The translations under genes and the position numbers were made by a program. A DNA stretch of 64,000 nucleotides from Lacicoccus alkaliphilus DSM 16010 (GTDB lineage Bacteria > Bacillota > Bacilli > Staphylococcales > Salinicoccaceae): positions 124,001-188,000 of the forward strand of contig NZ_FRCF01000004.1 of the NCBI RefSeq assembly GCF_900142805.1. Direction: 5' to 3'. Below the pieces are notes generated by a model, which did not search any database, was not told the DNA's origin, and saw only the letters and a program-made list of their open reading frames with translations. Shown here in pieces: positions 1-13,084 of this stretch; position 1 is the stretch's first letter, and each line of letters starts with the position of its first letter.

Positions 1-833
1 TGAACCTGATCAAGGTGGATGCGAAAGGTATCGCACTATCAGCCGGCGGCAGGGAAGTTCTGGGTGAAGTGCAGCCATTCCTCACTCTGATTGAAAGTCG
101 TGATGACCTGGCCCTTCAACTGAAAAATAATTATCCTTTAAAAGATATTTTCGTCGTCCGGGGTGATGCTGAAGAGAATGCTTTCGTCAAAGAAGAACTC
201 GCCAGGCTGATGGCAGAGGAATTGACTGAGGCACTTTCCCCGGGGACGGTCGTTTCCGTGGCAGGCGGTTCGACGATGGCGCTCGTCAGTAAATTTCTGA
301 GGCCGAAGCACGACAACCTGCTTTTTGTACCTGCAAGGGGTGGCCTCGGAGAAGAGCCGGCATATCAGTCAAACGACATCGTGGCCAACCTGGCGGAAGC
401 GGCGGAAGGTCAGCACCGTATATTATACGCCCCGGACAGCATCAGTGAAGCGTCACTGGAATCGCTGAAGGCGGAACCGATGGTCAGGGAGATCATCGAT
501 TTGAATAGGCGCTCGGCCTTCCTCATCCACGGCATCGGCGACGCCCTCGAAATGGCGCGCCGCAGGAAGGTGGATGAAGAAACGCTCCGGATATTGACCG
601 AAGGAGAAGCTGTGGGGGAGACGTTCGGGTTTTACTTCAATGCTGATGGGGAATTGGTGCATAAAGTGAAGACCATCGGCCTGCAACTCGGGGACCTGGA
701 TAAAAAGGAATCCATTTTTGCAGTGGCGGGCGGTGAAAGCAAGAAAGAAGCGGTCAAAGCTTATTTGAAACTGGCACCGGAGAATACGATCTTGATCATT
801 GATGAAGTCATTGCCAGGCATCTGCTGGCATAA
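1..833 (+). CDS. cggR: Central glycolytic genes regulator CggR (5' truncated by window)
   Basis: Repressor of the gapA operon; family members of about 340 residues carry an N-terminal helix-turn-helix and a C-terminal SorC-type sugar-phosphate domain that binds fructose-1,6-bisphosphate. The open frame runs through the window edge from base 3, so only about 276 C-terminal residues are visible and the DNA-binding domain is lost. The GGST phosphate-binding segment (codons near 265-280) and the [13 protein letters not shown] stretch fit the SorC domain. It lies 22 bp before gapA, the standard staphylococcal order, which supports the name. Its operator would be upstream and is not in the window. 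Confidence 0.92.
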   Translation, partial: NLIKVDAKGIALSAGGREVLGEVQPFLTLIESRDDLALQLKNNYPLKDIFVVRGDAEENAFVKEELARLMAEELTEALSPGTVVSVAGGSTMALVSKFLRPKHDNLLFVPARGGLGEEPAYQSNDIVANLAEAAEGQHRILYAPDSISEASLESLKAEPMVREIIDLNRRSAFLIHGIGDALEMARRRKVDEETLRILTEGEAVGETFGFYFNADGELVHKVKTIGLQLGDLDKKESIFAVAGGESKKEAVKAYLKLAPENTILIIDEVIARHLLA

Positions 834-855
834 AAATAGAAGGAGGCCATATTTT

Positions 856-1854
856 ATGGTTAGAGTAGCAATCAACGGATTTGGAAGAATTGGCAGACTT
901 GCAGCAAGGGAGATTCAGAATTACGATGACATGGAAGTTGTGGCGGTCAACGATTTGACGGATGATGAATTTTTGGCCCACTTATTCAAATATGATTCGA
1001 CCCAGGGCCGTTTTGAAGGCGATATAGAAGTCCTTGAAAACAGCTTTAAAATCAACGGCCAGGAAGTGAAGTCGTACACCGAGGAAGATCCTTCGAATCT
1101 GCCATGGGGCGATCTCGATATAGATATCGTTTTGGAATGTACAGGTTTCTTCACAGAGGAAGAAGGTGCAAGGAAGCATCTTGAAGCCGGAGCGAAAAAG
1201 GTGCTGATATCAGCGCCCGGCAAAGGGGATATGAAAACGGTCGTCTACGGCGTGAACGAAGATGCGCTTGAAGGCGATGAAGAAATCGTCTCTGCAGCAT
1301 CATGTACAACGAACTGTCTGGCACCGGTCGTGAAAGTGCTGAATGATGAATTTGGCATCGAAAGAGGACTGATGACGACGATACATGCGTATACGGGCGA
1401 TCAGAACACATTGGATGCACCGCACAGGAAAGGTGACTACCGCCGTGCACGTGCAGCAGCTGAGAACATCGTGCCGAACTCCACAGGGGCGGCGAAAGCG
1501 ATCGGCCTGGTGCTGCCCGAGCTGGAAGGCAAGCTTGACGGCGGCGCACAGCGCGTGCCGGTTGCGACAGGTTCACTCACCGAAGTGACGGTATCACTCG
1601 AAAAGAATGTTACGGAGGACGAAGTGAACAGCGCCATGAAAAATGCATCGAACCCTTCATTCGGCTACACTGAGGACCCGATCGTCTCATCAGATATCAT
1701 CGGCATCAAAGAAGGTTCATTGTTTGATGCGACCCAGACGCGCGTCGTTGAGGTGGACGGCAGGCAGCTCGTCAGAGCCGTTGCTTGGTATGATAACGAA
1801 ATGTCATATACTGCACAGCTTGTCCGCACATTAAACCATATGGTGTCACAATAA
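856..1854 (+). CDS. gapA: Glyceraldehyde-3-phosphate dehydrogenase, type I (glycolytic)
   Basis: Oxidises glyceraldehyde-3-phosphate to 1,3-bisphosphoglycerate with NAD in cytosolic glycolysis. The 332-residue protein has the Rossmann motif GFGRIGR at residues 8-14, the VNDLTD segment typical of NAD-dependent GapA rather than GapB, and the active-site motif SCTTNC with the nucleophile near Cys150. A later HAYTGDQ holds the catalytic His. I chose ATG 856 because AGGAGG at 841-846 precedes it at good spacing; an upstream in-frame start overlaps cggR and has no ribosome site. It is followed by a hairpin terminator, so gapA can be transcribed apart from pgk. Confidence 0.97.
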   Translation: MVRVAINGFGRIGRLAAREIQNYDDMEVVAVNDLTDDEFLAHLFKYDSTQGRFEGDIEVLENSFKINGQEVKSYTEEDPSNLPWGDLDIDIVLECTGFFTEEEGARKHLEAGAKKVLISAPGKGDMKTVVYGVNEDALEGDEEIVSAASCTTNCLAPVVKVLNDEFGIERGLMTTIHAYTGDQNTLDAPHRKGDYRRARAAAENIVPNSTGAAKAIGLVLPELEGKLDGGAQRVPVATGSLTEVTVSLEKNVTEDEVNSAMKNASNPSFGYTEDPIVSSDIIGIKEGSLFDATQTRVVEVDGRQLVRAVAWYDNEMSYTAQLVRTLNHMVSQ

Positions 1855-1865
1855 TCATGTATTCA

Positions 1866-1902
1866 GGCGGATGGAGATTTTCCATCCGTCTTTTTATTTT
1901 TT
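1866..1902 (+). terminator. Terminator after gapA
   Basis: Nine-base stem GCGGATGGA/TCCATCCGT with a short loop, then a T-rich run. It separates gapA from pgk and would set a higher gapA than pgk-eno transcript level, or allow read-through. Confidence 0.8.
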
Positions 1903-1925
1903 AACGGCGTTAAATTGGGTATAAT
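1897..1925 (+). promoter_or_regulatory. Putative promoter for pgk
   Basis: A perfect TATAAT lies at 1920-1925, 25 bp before the pgk ribosome site. The -35 region is only a T-rich stretch overlapping the gapA terminator tail, so strength is uncertain. Confidence 0.55.
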
Positions 1926-1955
1926 GGAAACAATGAACAATTTAGGAGGCTTGTC

Positions 1956-3143
1956 ATGAAAAGGACTGTTGAAGATATAGAGTTGAAAGGCAAAAAGGTG
2001 CTGCTCAGGGCCGACTTGAATGTACCGATGGAAGATGGGGAAATCACGGATGACAACCGTATCGTCCAGGCCCTGCCGACCATCAGGTATGTACTGGAAC
2101 AGGGCGGCCGGGTCATTTTGTTCTCCCATCTCGGCAAAGTGAAGACAGAAGATGATAAGAAAGATAAGACTTTGAGGCCGGTTGCCGAAAAGTTGAGCGG
2201 ACTGCTCGACCAGACGGTGAGATTCATCCCCGAAACAAAGGGGAGTGAGCTGGAAGAGGCCGTGGACGGGCTTTCTGACGGTGAAATTTTATTGTTTGAA
2301 AATACGCGTTTTGAAGACCTGGACGGCAAAAAAGAATCCGGCAATGACCCCGGACTCGGCCGTTACTGGGCGGGGCTCGGCGACGTCTTCGTCAATGATG
2401 CATTCGGCACGGCCCATCGTGAGCATGCCTCGAACTTCGGCATCGCCTCGAATATCGAGACGGTCTCAGGCTATCTGATGCAGAAGGAAATCGACTTCAT
2501 CGGCGGTGCAGTCGATGAGCCGAAGAAACCTTTCGTGGCGATTCTCGGCGGTGCCAAAGTGTCCGATAAGATCGGTGTGATCGAAAACCTGCTTGAGAAG
2601 GCGGACAAAGTACTGATCGGCGGCGGTATGGCTTATACATTCTTCAAGGCACAGGGTAAGGAAATCGGCACTTCCCTCCTGGAAGAGGACAAGGTGGACC
2701 TTGCGCAGTCACTTCTTGAAGCAGGCGGGGCCAAACTCGTCCTCCCGGTTGACGCCGTAGTCGCCGACAGATTCGCTGAAGATGCAGATCACAGGACGGT
2801 GCCAGTCGATGAAATTCCTGAAGATATGATGGGTCTTGATATCGGCGGGGAAACGGTCAAAGCATTCGAATCCCACCTGAAGGATGCCAAAACGGTGGTC
2901 TGGAACGGACCGATGGGTGTATTCGAATTTGAGAACTTTGCACAGGGCACGATCGGTGTATGCAAAGCGCTTGCGGGCCTCGATGGTGCCATTACGATCA
3001 TTGGCGGCGGCGACTCGGCCGCAGCGGCAGCCTCGCTCGGTTATGAAGATGACTTTTCGCATATCTCGACGGGCGGCGGCGCATCCCTTGAGTACCTCGA
3101 AGGTAAGGAGCTGCCTGGACTGGCGGCGATCAATGACAAGTAA
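1956..3143 (+). CDS. pgk: Phosphoglycerate kinase
   Basis: Transfers the acyl phosphate of 1,3-bisphosphoglycerate to ADP, forming ATP and 3-phosphoglycerate. At 395 residues it has the usual two-domain length. The N-domain substrate site RADLNVPM is near residues 20-27, the SHLGK segment follows, and the C-domain nucleotide loop GGGDSAAA is near residue 350. Start ATG 1956 has AGGAGG eight bases upstream. It begins the pgk-tpiA-gpmI block, 18 bp before tpiA. Confidence 0.97.
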   Translation: MKRTVEDIELKGKKVLLRADLNVPMEDGEITDDNRIVQALPTIRYVLEQGGRVILFSHLGKVKTEDDKKDKTLRPVAEKLSGLLDQTVRFIPETKGSELEEAVDGLSDGEILLFENTRFEDLDGKKESGNDPGLGRYWAGLGDVFVNDAFGTAHREHASNFGIASNIETVSGYLMQKEIDFIGGAVDEPKKPFVAILGGAKVSDKIGVIENLLEKADKVLIGGGMAYTFFKAQGKEIGTSLLEEDKVDLAQSLLEAGGAKLVLPVDAVVADRFAEDADHRTVPVDEIPEDMMGLDIGGETVKAFESHLKDAKTVVWNGPMGVFEFENFAQGTIGVCKALAGLDGAITIIGGGDSAAAAASLGYEDDFSHISTGGGASLEYLEGKELPGLAAINDK

Positions 3144-5443
<2,300 letters not shown>

Positions 5444-5462
5444 GCGGGGATTTTTATTATCG

Positions 5463-5491
5463 TTGAAATTATTCTTTCATTCTCAGATAAT
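5463..5491 (+). promoter_or_regulatory. Putative promoter for eno
   Basis: TTGAAA at 5463-5468 and GATAAT at 5486-5491 with exactly 17 bp between, in the 82-bp gap before eno. Enolase may therefore be transcribed independently as well as by read-through. Confidence 0.55.
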
Positions 5492-5513
5492 GGAAGGGAA
5501 CAAATACATTTAA

Positions 5514-6827
<1,314 letters not shown>

Positions 6828-6832
6828 AATAA

Positions 6833-6867
6833 AGCCCCCTGCTTCTGATGAAGCGGGGTTTTTTTGT
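6833..6867 (+). terminator. Terminator after eno
   Basis: GC-rich hairpin (CCCCTGCTTC paired with GAAGCGGGG) followed by seven T residues. Confidence 0.88.
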
Positions 6868-6913
6868 TGGAGCCGGGAGCCGGAGGAAGTGTCAGTGACA
6901 CGAACTGAGGACT

Positions 6914-7045
6914 TTCATGGATTTCGTGGCACGGAGACGCATTCCATGCCATGGGTTGCTACATATTAATTGCTTCGTGGCACCAGAATAAGCTTCACGC
7001 CATGAACTGTCGGTTTCCGACTATCCCATGGCACAGCAGCCCGGA
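6914..7045 (+). repeat. Degenerate ~51-bp tandem hairpin repeats
   Basis: CGTGGCAC at about 6925 and 6976, and the related CCATGGCAC at about 7025, recur with a spacing near 51 bp. The first two are each followed about 20 bp later by a partial inverse (ATGCCATG and CACGCCATG), so each unit can fold into a short hairpin of 6-7 bp. The units are only roughly 60 % alike. No coding sense is apparent. They abut the 3' end of the broken NERD gene. Confidence 0.45.
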
Positions 7046-7065
7046 TCATATCAAGAAAGCATCCC

Positions 7066-7954
7066 TCAATAATGGAGGTGACCCAGTTGCTTTTGTCTGC
7101 GTATGTAAGAGCTTGAAATCTGGCGTCCGCTGTAGTTGGAAATTACGCCAGAATCAATCGGCCAGCTGTCATTCAACATGCGTAGTTCATTCACCAGCCT
7201 TTGTGCGGCCCCGAGCAAATCGAGCACTGCGTCACAATCCGTGCAGGCGAATTGTTTCCTGTTGACACGCTTCATCTCTCCGTAACAATCTTCACAAAAC
7301 ACCCCGCCCCGCAGCTCATCCAATCCAACGGTGACTGCGCCGTCATACATCGACTTCGCCAGCCGGCGCGACTCCAAGAATGCCTTGAGATCCCCGTATG
7401 AGTGCCGGTTGTCCCGTATAACACGATCCAGGAATTTGCCGAGCGAACTGGCAGTCAGTATATTCCTCCCGTAAGGCAGACTGTAGATCATCTGGGCCGG
7501 GTTGATGAACACCAGGCAGCTGTAGACGTCAATCCCGGACCCCGACTTTTTCAGCAGATGGCGGAAGGTATCATTCTGCCGTGACACCTGCTGCATCAGA
7601 TTTTTTGAACTTCTCGCCATTCGTGAACGTCCACACCTCATCACTATAAATCAAATCGAAATTATATTTCTTCACTTCGAAAGTGAAGATCCTGTCCCCG
7701 GCAATCAAAACATTATCGATTTGGACTTCACCGTTGACCGCAAATCTGTAGTCCTTCATATGGATGCAGTTCCGGCCGCGGATCGCACAATCGATCATCA
7801 TATCCATCTGGATTTCCCCCTCCCATCCAAGCTTCAGGTTGGCGAGCTCATTCACATCGGCACCGTCCCCCACCGTACGGCATTTCAGTATTTGCAGCTG
7901 CTCGAGTTTCAACGGCTTTTCCCTCTGTATGACAATCCCCTCCTTTCCAATCAA
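7066..7954 (-). pseudogene. Broken NERD-domain (nuclease-related) protein gene
   Basis: NERD domains occur in stand-alone proteins of unknown role related to restriction-type nucleases. On the minus strand, the first part (7954 to 7571) has GWEGE, then NGEVQID and FTFEVKKY, the D-ExK core of the fold. At the run of six A residues near 7600 the frame is lost; a +1 shift there continues into residues from KNLMQQVSRQND onward, ending with two CxxC pairs that form a zinc ribbon. The ribosome site AAAGGAGGGG at 7946-7937 is followed at proper spacing by ATA at 7930-7928 rather than ATG; the only standard in-frame start, TTG 7954, lies before the ribosome site. Two defects suggest decay, although an assembly error in the A-run is possible. 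Confidence 0.75.
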
Positions 7955-8097
7955 ATCTAAGACCGCATGGAATGATTGTCAAATCACGATGATTTGATTT
8001 TTCAACAGAAATACGACATCCGTCATCAAAACTCGTCAAAACGCCGGAAGTCCTTTCCAAAATACAAAATCTGCAATTTAATAAACACCCACCCAAC

Positions 8098-8126
8098 TTG
8101 CTTTTATACACCGATTTTGTTATGAT
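8098..8126 (+). promoter_or_regulatory. Promoter for secG
   Basis: TTGCTT at 8098-8103 and TATGAT at 8121-8126 with 17 bp between, about 20 bp before the secG ribosome site. Confidence 0.7.
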
Positions 8127-8160
8127 TCCTAATGTTAATATTTATTGGAGGGACTACCAC

Positions 8161-8391
8161 ATGCAAACAGCTTTGATCGTATTGTTAATAATCGTTTGTA
8201 TATCTTTAATTGCAGTGGTATTGCTTCAGTCAGGAAAAAGCGCCGGCCTTTCGGGTGCAATCAGTGGCGGGGCAGAGCAATTATTCGGTAAACAGAAGGC
8301 ACGCGGAATGGATCTCGTGCTGCACAGGGCAACTGTGATTCTATCTGTACTATTTTTCTTAATCATGCTTTTACTGACATACGTCAGCTAA
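8161..8391 (+). CDS. secG: Preprotein translocase subunit SecG
   Basis: Accessory subunit of the SecYEG membrane channel. The 76-residue protein has two hydrophobic segments (about residues 3-22 and 55-74) flanking the conserved loop with [20 protein letters not shown], typical of SecG. I chose ATG 8161 with GGAGG ten bases upstream; an earlier in-frame start at 8098 falls inside the promoter. In staphylococci secG sits between eno and est-rnr exactly as here. Confidence 0.95.
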   Translation: MQTALIVLLIIVCISLIAVVLLQSGKSAGLSGAISGGAEQLFGKQKARGMDLVLHRATVILSVLFFLIMLLLTYVS

Positions 8392-8410
8392 TCAAATGAA
8401 AAAAGTCAAA

Positions 8411-8447
8411 AAAAAACCCGCCATACTGCAGGGTTTTCTTTTTCTTT
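8411..8447 (+). terminator. Terminator after secG
   Basis: AAAACCC/GGGTTTT stem around an 11-base loop, followed by a T-rich tract. Confidence 0.8.
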
Positions 8448-8503
8448 TGTTTGGAGGAACTTTAACGTACAATTGAGATGACACTGGAGTGGGAATGGTG
8501 GAT

Positions 8504-9253
8504 ATGAATGTAAAATTACCTGGATCATTTTATTTTGATGAAGGCTCCGATTATGCGGTCCTGCTACTGCACGGATTCACAGGCAATACATCGGATGTCA
8601 GACAGCTCGGCCGCCACCTTCAGAAAAAAGGCATCACATCATATGCCTTCAATTATGAGGGGCACGCCGAACAGCCTGAAAACATTTTGAAATCTTCACC
8701 CCATACATGGTACCGTCAGACGGTCGAGGCATACGACTTCCTGAAAGCGGAAGGCTACAGCAGGATATTCGTCGCCGGCGTATCGCTCGGCGGCGTCTTC
8801 GCACTCCGCCTCACACAGGACCGTGAGCCGATGGGTGCAGCGACGATATGCAGTCCGATGTTTACAAAATCCGTGAAAGAGCTATTAGAAAGTTATAAAG
8901 CTTATGCACGAAATTTCAAAAGCCGTTTCGAAAATAAAGACCGGGCATCAATCGATGCCGAGATCGATGCAAGTCTAGGCGACGCCCGGGATACGCTCGC
9001 CGACGTCAACGTGATGATCGAGAGGGCGAAGGATGCACTGGAATATGTATCCGATCCGGTCTTCACAGCACAGGGTGCACTCGATGAGGTCATCGACCCG
9101 GAGTCTGCCAATGTCATCCATGCCGAGATCGCAACCGAAGCATCCGAAAAAAGGCTGAAATTTTATGAAAGATCGGGGCATGTGCTGACGATAGATGAAG
9201 ATAAGAAAGAATTATTCGATGATATATATGAATTTATGGAAGAGATAAATTAA
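8504..9253 (+). CDS. est: Carboxylesterase (Est30/YvaK type)
   Basis: Alpha/beta hydrolase that cleaves short-chain esters; the physiological substrate is unknown. The oxyanion-hole segment LLLHGFTG is near residues 19-26 and the nucleophile elbow GVSLGG near residue 90; the late GHVLTIDE carries the catalytic His. Length of 249 residues matches Geobacillus Est30. ATG 8504 aligns with family starts, though ATG 8495 and GTG 8489 are possible. It lies between secG and rnr as in S. aureus and Bacillus, 15 bp before rnr. Confidence 0.9.
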   Translation: MNVKLPGSFYFDEGSDYAVLLLHGFTGNTSDVRQLGRHLQKKGITSYAFNYEGHAEQPENILKSSPHTWYRQTVEAYDFLKAEGYSRIFVAGVSLGGVFALRLTQDREPMGAATICSPMFTKSVKELLESYKAYARNFKSRFENKDRASIDAEIDASLGDARDTLADVNVMIERAKDALEYVSDPVFTAQGALDEVIDPESANVIHAEIATEASEKRLKFYERSGHVLTIDEDKKELFDDIYEFMEEIN

Positions 9254-9268
9254 TGGAGGTATGACTCA

Positions 9269-11545
9269 ATGAGTAACTACAGGAAGAAGATTTTGAGCAT
9301 CATAAACAAAGAAGATTATAAACCGATGCCGATCGACTACTTTATAGAAGCGTTTGACGCCCGGGATTCAGAGGATTTCAAAGAAGTGGTCAAAGTGATG
9401 GTTGCTCTTGAGGAAGAAGGCATCATTATCCGCACGAAGAAAGACAAGTATATGAAGGTGGAGGAGACGAACCTCGTAAAGGGGAATCTGTCCATGCATA
9501 AGAGGGGATTCGGCTTCCTGCGTCCGGAAGAAGCCGAAGTGGATGATATCTTCATCCCGCCGACGGGCGTCAACGGTGCGCTTGACGGCGACACCGTACT
9601 GGTCGAGACATCGAACGGGACGACCGGGGACAATATGGAAGGCAATGTGACGAGCATCCTCACACGCGGCATCACAAAGGTCGTGGGTGAATACAAGGAC
9701 AACAAATCATTCGGCTTCGTCCTGCCGGATTCCAAAACTTTCAAGACGGACCTTTTCATACCTAAAGGCCAGAACCTCGGCGCGGTGGAAGGGCACAAAG
9801 TGCTCGTTGAAATCACCAAGTATCCGGATGGGAAGTTTGAAAGTCCGGAAGGACATGTGGTCCAGATCCTGGGCCATAAAAATGACCCTGGCGTCGATAT
9901 ACTTTCCATCATCTATAATCACGGCATCGACATCGAATTTCCGGAAGCTGTGCTCGGTGAGGCTGAAGATGTTCCTGAAAGCATCCATCCGGACGAACTT
10001 GAAGGACGCCGCGACTTAAGGGAGGAGAACACCATCACCATAGATGGTGCAGACGCGAAGGACCTTGACGATGCGATTGCTGTGAAACGGCTCTCAAACG
10101 GCAACTATGAACTCACGGTCAGCATTGCGGACGTGAGCTACTACATCCGGGAAAATTCCGAAATGGATAAGGAAGCCTACGACCGCGCGACGAGTGTATA
10201 TCTGGTCGACCGCGTCATACCGATGATTCCGCACAGGCTCTCAAACGGCATCTGTTCATTGAATCCGGACGTGGACCGTCTGACGATGAGCTGCCGCATG
10301 GAAGTGAACCTTGAAGGTAATGTTGTCGCTCATGAAATCTTCCCGAGTGTGATCCATTCCAACCGCCGTATGACGTACACTGCGGTGAATGGAATGCTTG
10401 AGGACGAAGATCAGGCATTGATGAGTGAGTACAGTGATGTCTACCCGATGATCAAGGATGCAGGCGACCTGGCGGAACTACTGAGGGTTAAAAGGGACCG
10501 TCGCGGTGCGATCGATTTCGATTTCAAAGAGGCGCAGGTCCTCGTCGGACCGGGAGGCATCCCTGAAGATGTAATGATACGTGAGCGCGGCGTGGGAGAA
10601 AAACTGATCGAGGAATTCATGCTCCTTGCCAATGAAACGGTGGCGGAACATTTCCATTGGATGGATGTGCCTTTCCTCTACCGTATCCACGAAGATCCAA
10701 AAGAGGAGAAGCTGAAGAAATTCTTCGACTTCATCTCGACATTCGGAATCGTGGTGAGGGGCAAGAGCAATGAAATCCACCCGAATGCCCTTCAGGACAT
10801 CTTGGAGGAAATAGAAGGCCGCCCGGAAGAACTCGTCATCAGTACACTGATGCTGCGTTCCATGCAGCAGGCGAAATATTCGCCTGAAAGTCTCGGTCAC
10901 TTCGGTTTGGCGACGGAGTTCTATACCCACTTCACCTCGCCGATCCGCCGTTATCCGGACCTGATCGTCCACAGGCTGATCCGCAAATACCTGATCGAGG
11001 GCAGGACGGATCATAAGACGATCAACACAGTCAATTCATGGCTGCCGGAAGCGGCGGAGCACACTTCAGAAAGGGAACGGCGCGCCCAGGATGCCGAGCG
11101 CGACACGGACGACCTGAAGAAGGCGGAGTACATGAAACAGTATATCGGGGAAACATTTGAAGGTGTGATCACCGGTGTGATGAACTTCGGCATGTTCGTC
11201 GGGCTGCCGAACACCATAGAAGGTCTCGTGCATATGTCGAATATGACGGACGACCATTACCAGTTCCATGAGCGCAGCATGTCGTTGATCGGTGACCGGA
11301 CAGGCAAAGTGTTCAGGATCGGTGATCCGGTGGAAATCGAAGTGCTGGATGTGAATATCGAGGAAAGGCTGATAGACTTCAAAGTCATCGGCATGCCGGA
11401 AAGGCAGAAATCGGAACGCCGCTCGAGACCGGTGGAGATCCGGGCCAAGCAGAAACCTTCGGATAATAAGAAGAAGGGTGATAAGAGGGGCGGTAAGAAA
11501 CCTTTCTATAAAGCACCGGCCAAAAAAGGACAAAGGAAGAAGTAA
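9269..11545 (+). CDS. rnr: Ribonuclease R
   Basis: Processive 3'-to-5' exoribonuclease that degrades structured RNA and, with tmRNA-SmpB, non-stop mRNA. The 758 residues read as an N-terminal winged helix, cold-shock OB domains near 80-220, the RNB catalytic domain starting near residue 250 with the acidic metal site GADAKDLDDAIAV, an S1 domain near 630 (GVITGVMNFGMFVGL) and a strongly basic Lys/Arg tail. GGAGG precedes ATG 9269. The order est-rnr-smpB-ssrA is conserved and joins the decay and rescue functions. Confidence 0.97.
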   Translation: MSNYRKKILSIINKEDYKPMPIDYFIEAFDARDSEDFKEVVKVMVALEEEGIIIRTKKDKYMKVEETNLVKGNLSMHKRGFGFLRPEEAEVDDIFIPPTGVNGALDGDTVLVETSNGTTGDNMEGNVTSILTRGITKVVGEYKDNKSFGFVLPDSKTFKTDLFIPKGQNLGAVEGHKVLVEITKYPDGKFESPEGHVVQILGHKNDPGVDILSIIYNHGIDIEFPEAVLGEAEDVPESIHPDELEGRRDLREENTITIDGADAKDLDDAIAVKRLSNGNYELTVSIADVSYYIRENSEMDKEAYDRATSVYLVDRVIPMIPHRLSNGICSLNPDVDRLTMSCRMEVNLEGNVVAHEIFPSVIHSNRRMTYTAVNGMLEDEDQALMSEYSDVYPMIKDAGDLAELLRVKRDRRGAIDFDFKEAQVLVGPGGIPEDVMIRERGVGEKLIEEFMLLANETVAEHFHWMDVPFLYRIHEDPKEEKLKKFFDFISTFGIVVRGKSNEIHPNALQDILEEIEGRPEELVISTLMLRSMQQAKYSPESLGHFGLATEFYTHFTSPIRRYPDLIVHRLIRKYLIEGRTDHKTINTVNSWLPEAAEHTSERERRAQDAERDTDDLKKAEYMKQYIGETFEGVITGVMNFGMFVGLPNTIEGLVHMSNMTDDHYQFHERSMSLIGDRTGKVFRIGDPVEIEVLDVNIEERLIDFKVIGMPERQKSERRSRPVEIRAKQKPSDNKKKGDKRGGKKPFYKAPAKKGQRKK

Positions 11546-11551
11546 TGCATT

Positions 11552-12016
11552 ATGAAAAAACAACATACGAAACCACTGGCACAGAACAGGAAGGCAAGAC
11601 ATGACTATACGATCGAAGAGACCGTTGAAGCGGGCATAGCGTTGAAAGGCACGGAGATCAAGTCGATCAGGCGGGGCTCTGCCAACCTGACCGATGCCTA
11701 TGCGAAGACGTACAAGGGCGAGATGTATGTGTACAACATGCATATTGCGCCATATGAAGAGGGGAACCGTTTCAACCATGATCCCCTCCGTACGAGAAAG
11801 CTGCTCCTTCATAAAAAAGAGATCGACAAACTGATGGGGCACATACAGGAGACGGGCAACGCACTCGTGCCGCTCAAGCTCTACATCAAGAACGGGGTCT
11901 GTAAAGTGCTGCTCGGCGTGGCGAAAGGTAAGAAGAAGTATGACAAACGTGAGGATTCGAAGCGCAGGCAGATGAAGCTGGAAGCTGACCGTGCGATGAA
12001 AGACCGCATGAGGTAA
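11552..12016 (+). CDS. smpB: SsrA-binding protein SmpB
   Basis: Binds the tRNA-like end of tmRNA and delivers it to stalled ribosomes. The 154-residue protein has the OB-fold core with the [11 protein letters not shown] segment near residues 30-40 and the basic C-terminal tail ([14 protein letters not shown]) that enters the mRNA channel. It starts 6 bp after rnr; the ribosome site lies inside the rnr 3' end. Its RNA partner follows 87 bp downstream. Confidence 0.97.
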   Translation: MKKQHTKPLAQNRKARHDYTIEETVEAGIALKGTEIKSIRRGSANLTDAYAKTYKGEMYVYNMHIAPYEEGNRFNHDPLRTRKLLLHKKEIDKLMGHIQETGNALVPLKLYIKNGVCKVLLGVAKGKKKYDKREDSKRRQMKLEADRAMKDRMR

Positions 12017-12039
12017 CGGCGGGGGCTCACCCTCCGCAC

Positions 12040-12068
12040 TTGCACCCCTGGTGAGTTTTTGCTATAAT
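12040..12068 (+). promoter_or_regulatory. Promoter for ssrA
   Basis: TTGCAC at 12040-12045, 17-bp spacer, TATAAT at 12063-12068: a near-consensus housekeeping promoter suited to an abundant stable RNA. Confidence 0.85.
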
Positions 12069-12103
12069 GTACTTCACTCGAAAATATCGGGGCCTTTTAA
12101 TCC

Positions 12104-12461
12104 GGGGACGTTCCGGATTCGACAGGGGCTGTTTGAGCATTTTAAGCGTGTCGGAGGTTTCGGCTCCGTCATAAACGATACTCAGTTTAATAACTGGCAA
12201 ACAAAACAATTTCGCAGTAGCTGCCTAAGAGCACTCTGCATCATCCCATGGGCATTCCTGCGGCCCATGACGATGATTCAACCTTAGCGGGATACGCACT
12301 GGGTCTGCCGTCTTAAGACCCAATGCGGAAACCAATAAGACTAGCATGGATGTCAAGGTCTGTTCATTACCTTTATCCATGCGAAATTGAAAAATGAACT
12401 ACACACGTAGAAAGAAATGTGTCAAAGTCTCTGGACGCGGGTTCAACTCCCGCCGTCTCCA
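12104..12461 (+). ncRNA. ssrA: tmRNA (SsrA), tag peptide GKQNNFAVAA
   Basis: Ribosome-rescue RNA. The 5' end GGGGACG pairs with CGTCTCC at 12454-12460 to form the acceptor stem, and GGTTCAACTCC is the T-arm. The tag frame at 12196-12228 reads GKQNNFAVAA then TAA, close to the staphylococcal tag. Base 12461 is the discriminator A and is followed by TAC, so CCA is not encoded and must be added by nucleotidyltransferase. The gene follows smpB and has its own promoter and terminator. Confidence 0.95.
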
Positions 12462-12467
12462 TACATG

Positions 12468-12500
12468 AAACGGATGCGATCGGCTGCGTCCGTTTTTTTA
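12468..12500 (+). terminator. Terminator after ssrA
   Basis: AAACGGATGC pairs with GCGTCCGTTT (one G-T pair), followed by a T run. Confidence 0.85.
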
Positions 12501-12523
12501 TTTTGTATCATGCCCGCACAGGC

Positions 12524-12660
12524 TTGACATTTTAAAGATGATGCTGTAGTATACTAAGAGTAGTTTAAATTAACAAATTTTAATTTTTTCATTCACCTGA
12601 AAAACTCTTAAAAGAAATTAATTTACACGAACAAATATTGAGTGCAAAAGCACTGGGAGG
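12524..12660 (+). promoter_or_regulatory. Promoter and cold-shock leader of csp copy 1
   Basis: TTGACA at 12524-12529 with TAGTAT at 12547-12552 (17 bp). The roughly 110-base untranslated leader ends in a hairpin AGTGC-AAAA-GCACT at 12641-12654 stacked directly on the ribosome site GGGAGG. Long leaders of this kind act as temperature-dependent RNA structures in csp families; that role is inferred here. Confidence 0.7.
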
Positions 12661-12669
12661 TTTTTTTCT

Positions 12670-12870
12670 ATGAATGAAGGAACAGTAAAATGGTTTAACG
12701 GCGAAAAAGGATTCGGTTTCATCACACAGGAGCAGGGTGACGATGTATTCGTACATTTCTCAGCAATCCAGGCTGACGGTTACAAAACTCTTGAAGAAGG
12801 TCAAAAAGTGACATTTGAAGTAGAAGAAGGTCAGCGTGGTCCACAGGCGACCAACGTTACACCTGTCTAA
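12670..12870 (+). CDS. csp: Cold-shock protein, copy 1
   Basis: Small RNA chaperone that melts secondary structure. The 66-residue OB fold has both RNA-binding motifs, KGFGFIT near residues 15-21 and DVFVHFSA near 27-34. Differs from copy 2 (13085) only near the C-terminus (KVTFEVEEG and NVTPV against KVNFDVEEG and NVTAV). The duplication includes the promoter and leader, and each copy has its own terminator. Confidence 0.96.
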   Translation: MNEGTVKWFNGEKGFGFITQEQGDDVFVHFSAIQADGYKTLEEGQKVTFEVEEGQRGPQATNVTPV

Positions 12871-12895
12871 TCTACATTTAAAATAAAACTTTAGG

Positions 12896-12920
12896 GGACG
12901 GCCCATGGCCGTCCTTTTTA
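12896..12920 (+). terminator. Terminator after csp copy 1
   Basis: GGACGGCC-CAT-GGCCGTCC hairpin followed by TTTTT. Confidence 0.87.
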
Positions 12921-12939
12921 ATTTGTTTTGATCAACCCC

Positions 12940-13076
12940 TTGACTTATTAAAGATCATGGTGTAATATACTAAGAGTAGTTTAAATTAACAAATTTTAAA
13001 TTTTTCATTCATCTGAAAAACTCTTAAAAAAATTAATTTACAACGAACAAATATTGAGTGCAAAAGCACTGGGAGG
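12940..13076 (+). promoter_or_regulatory. Promoter and cold-shock leader of csp copy 2
   Basis: TTGACT at 12940-12945 and TAATAT at 12963-12968 (17 bp). The leader is almost identical to that of copy 1, including the AGTGC-AAAA-GCACT hairpin at 13057-13070 next to GGGAGG. Confidence 0.7.
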
Positions 13077-13084
13077 TTTTTTCT

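Noticed and set aside
6914-7045. CRISPR array
   Set aside because: Only two to three degenerate units at about 60 % identity, no constant repeat and no cas genes.
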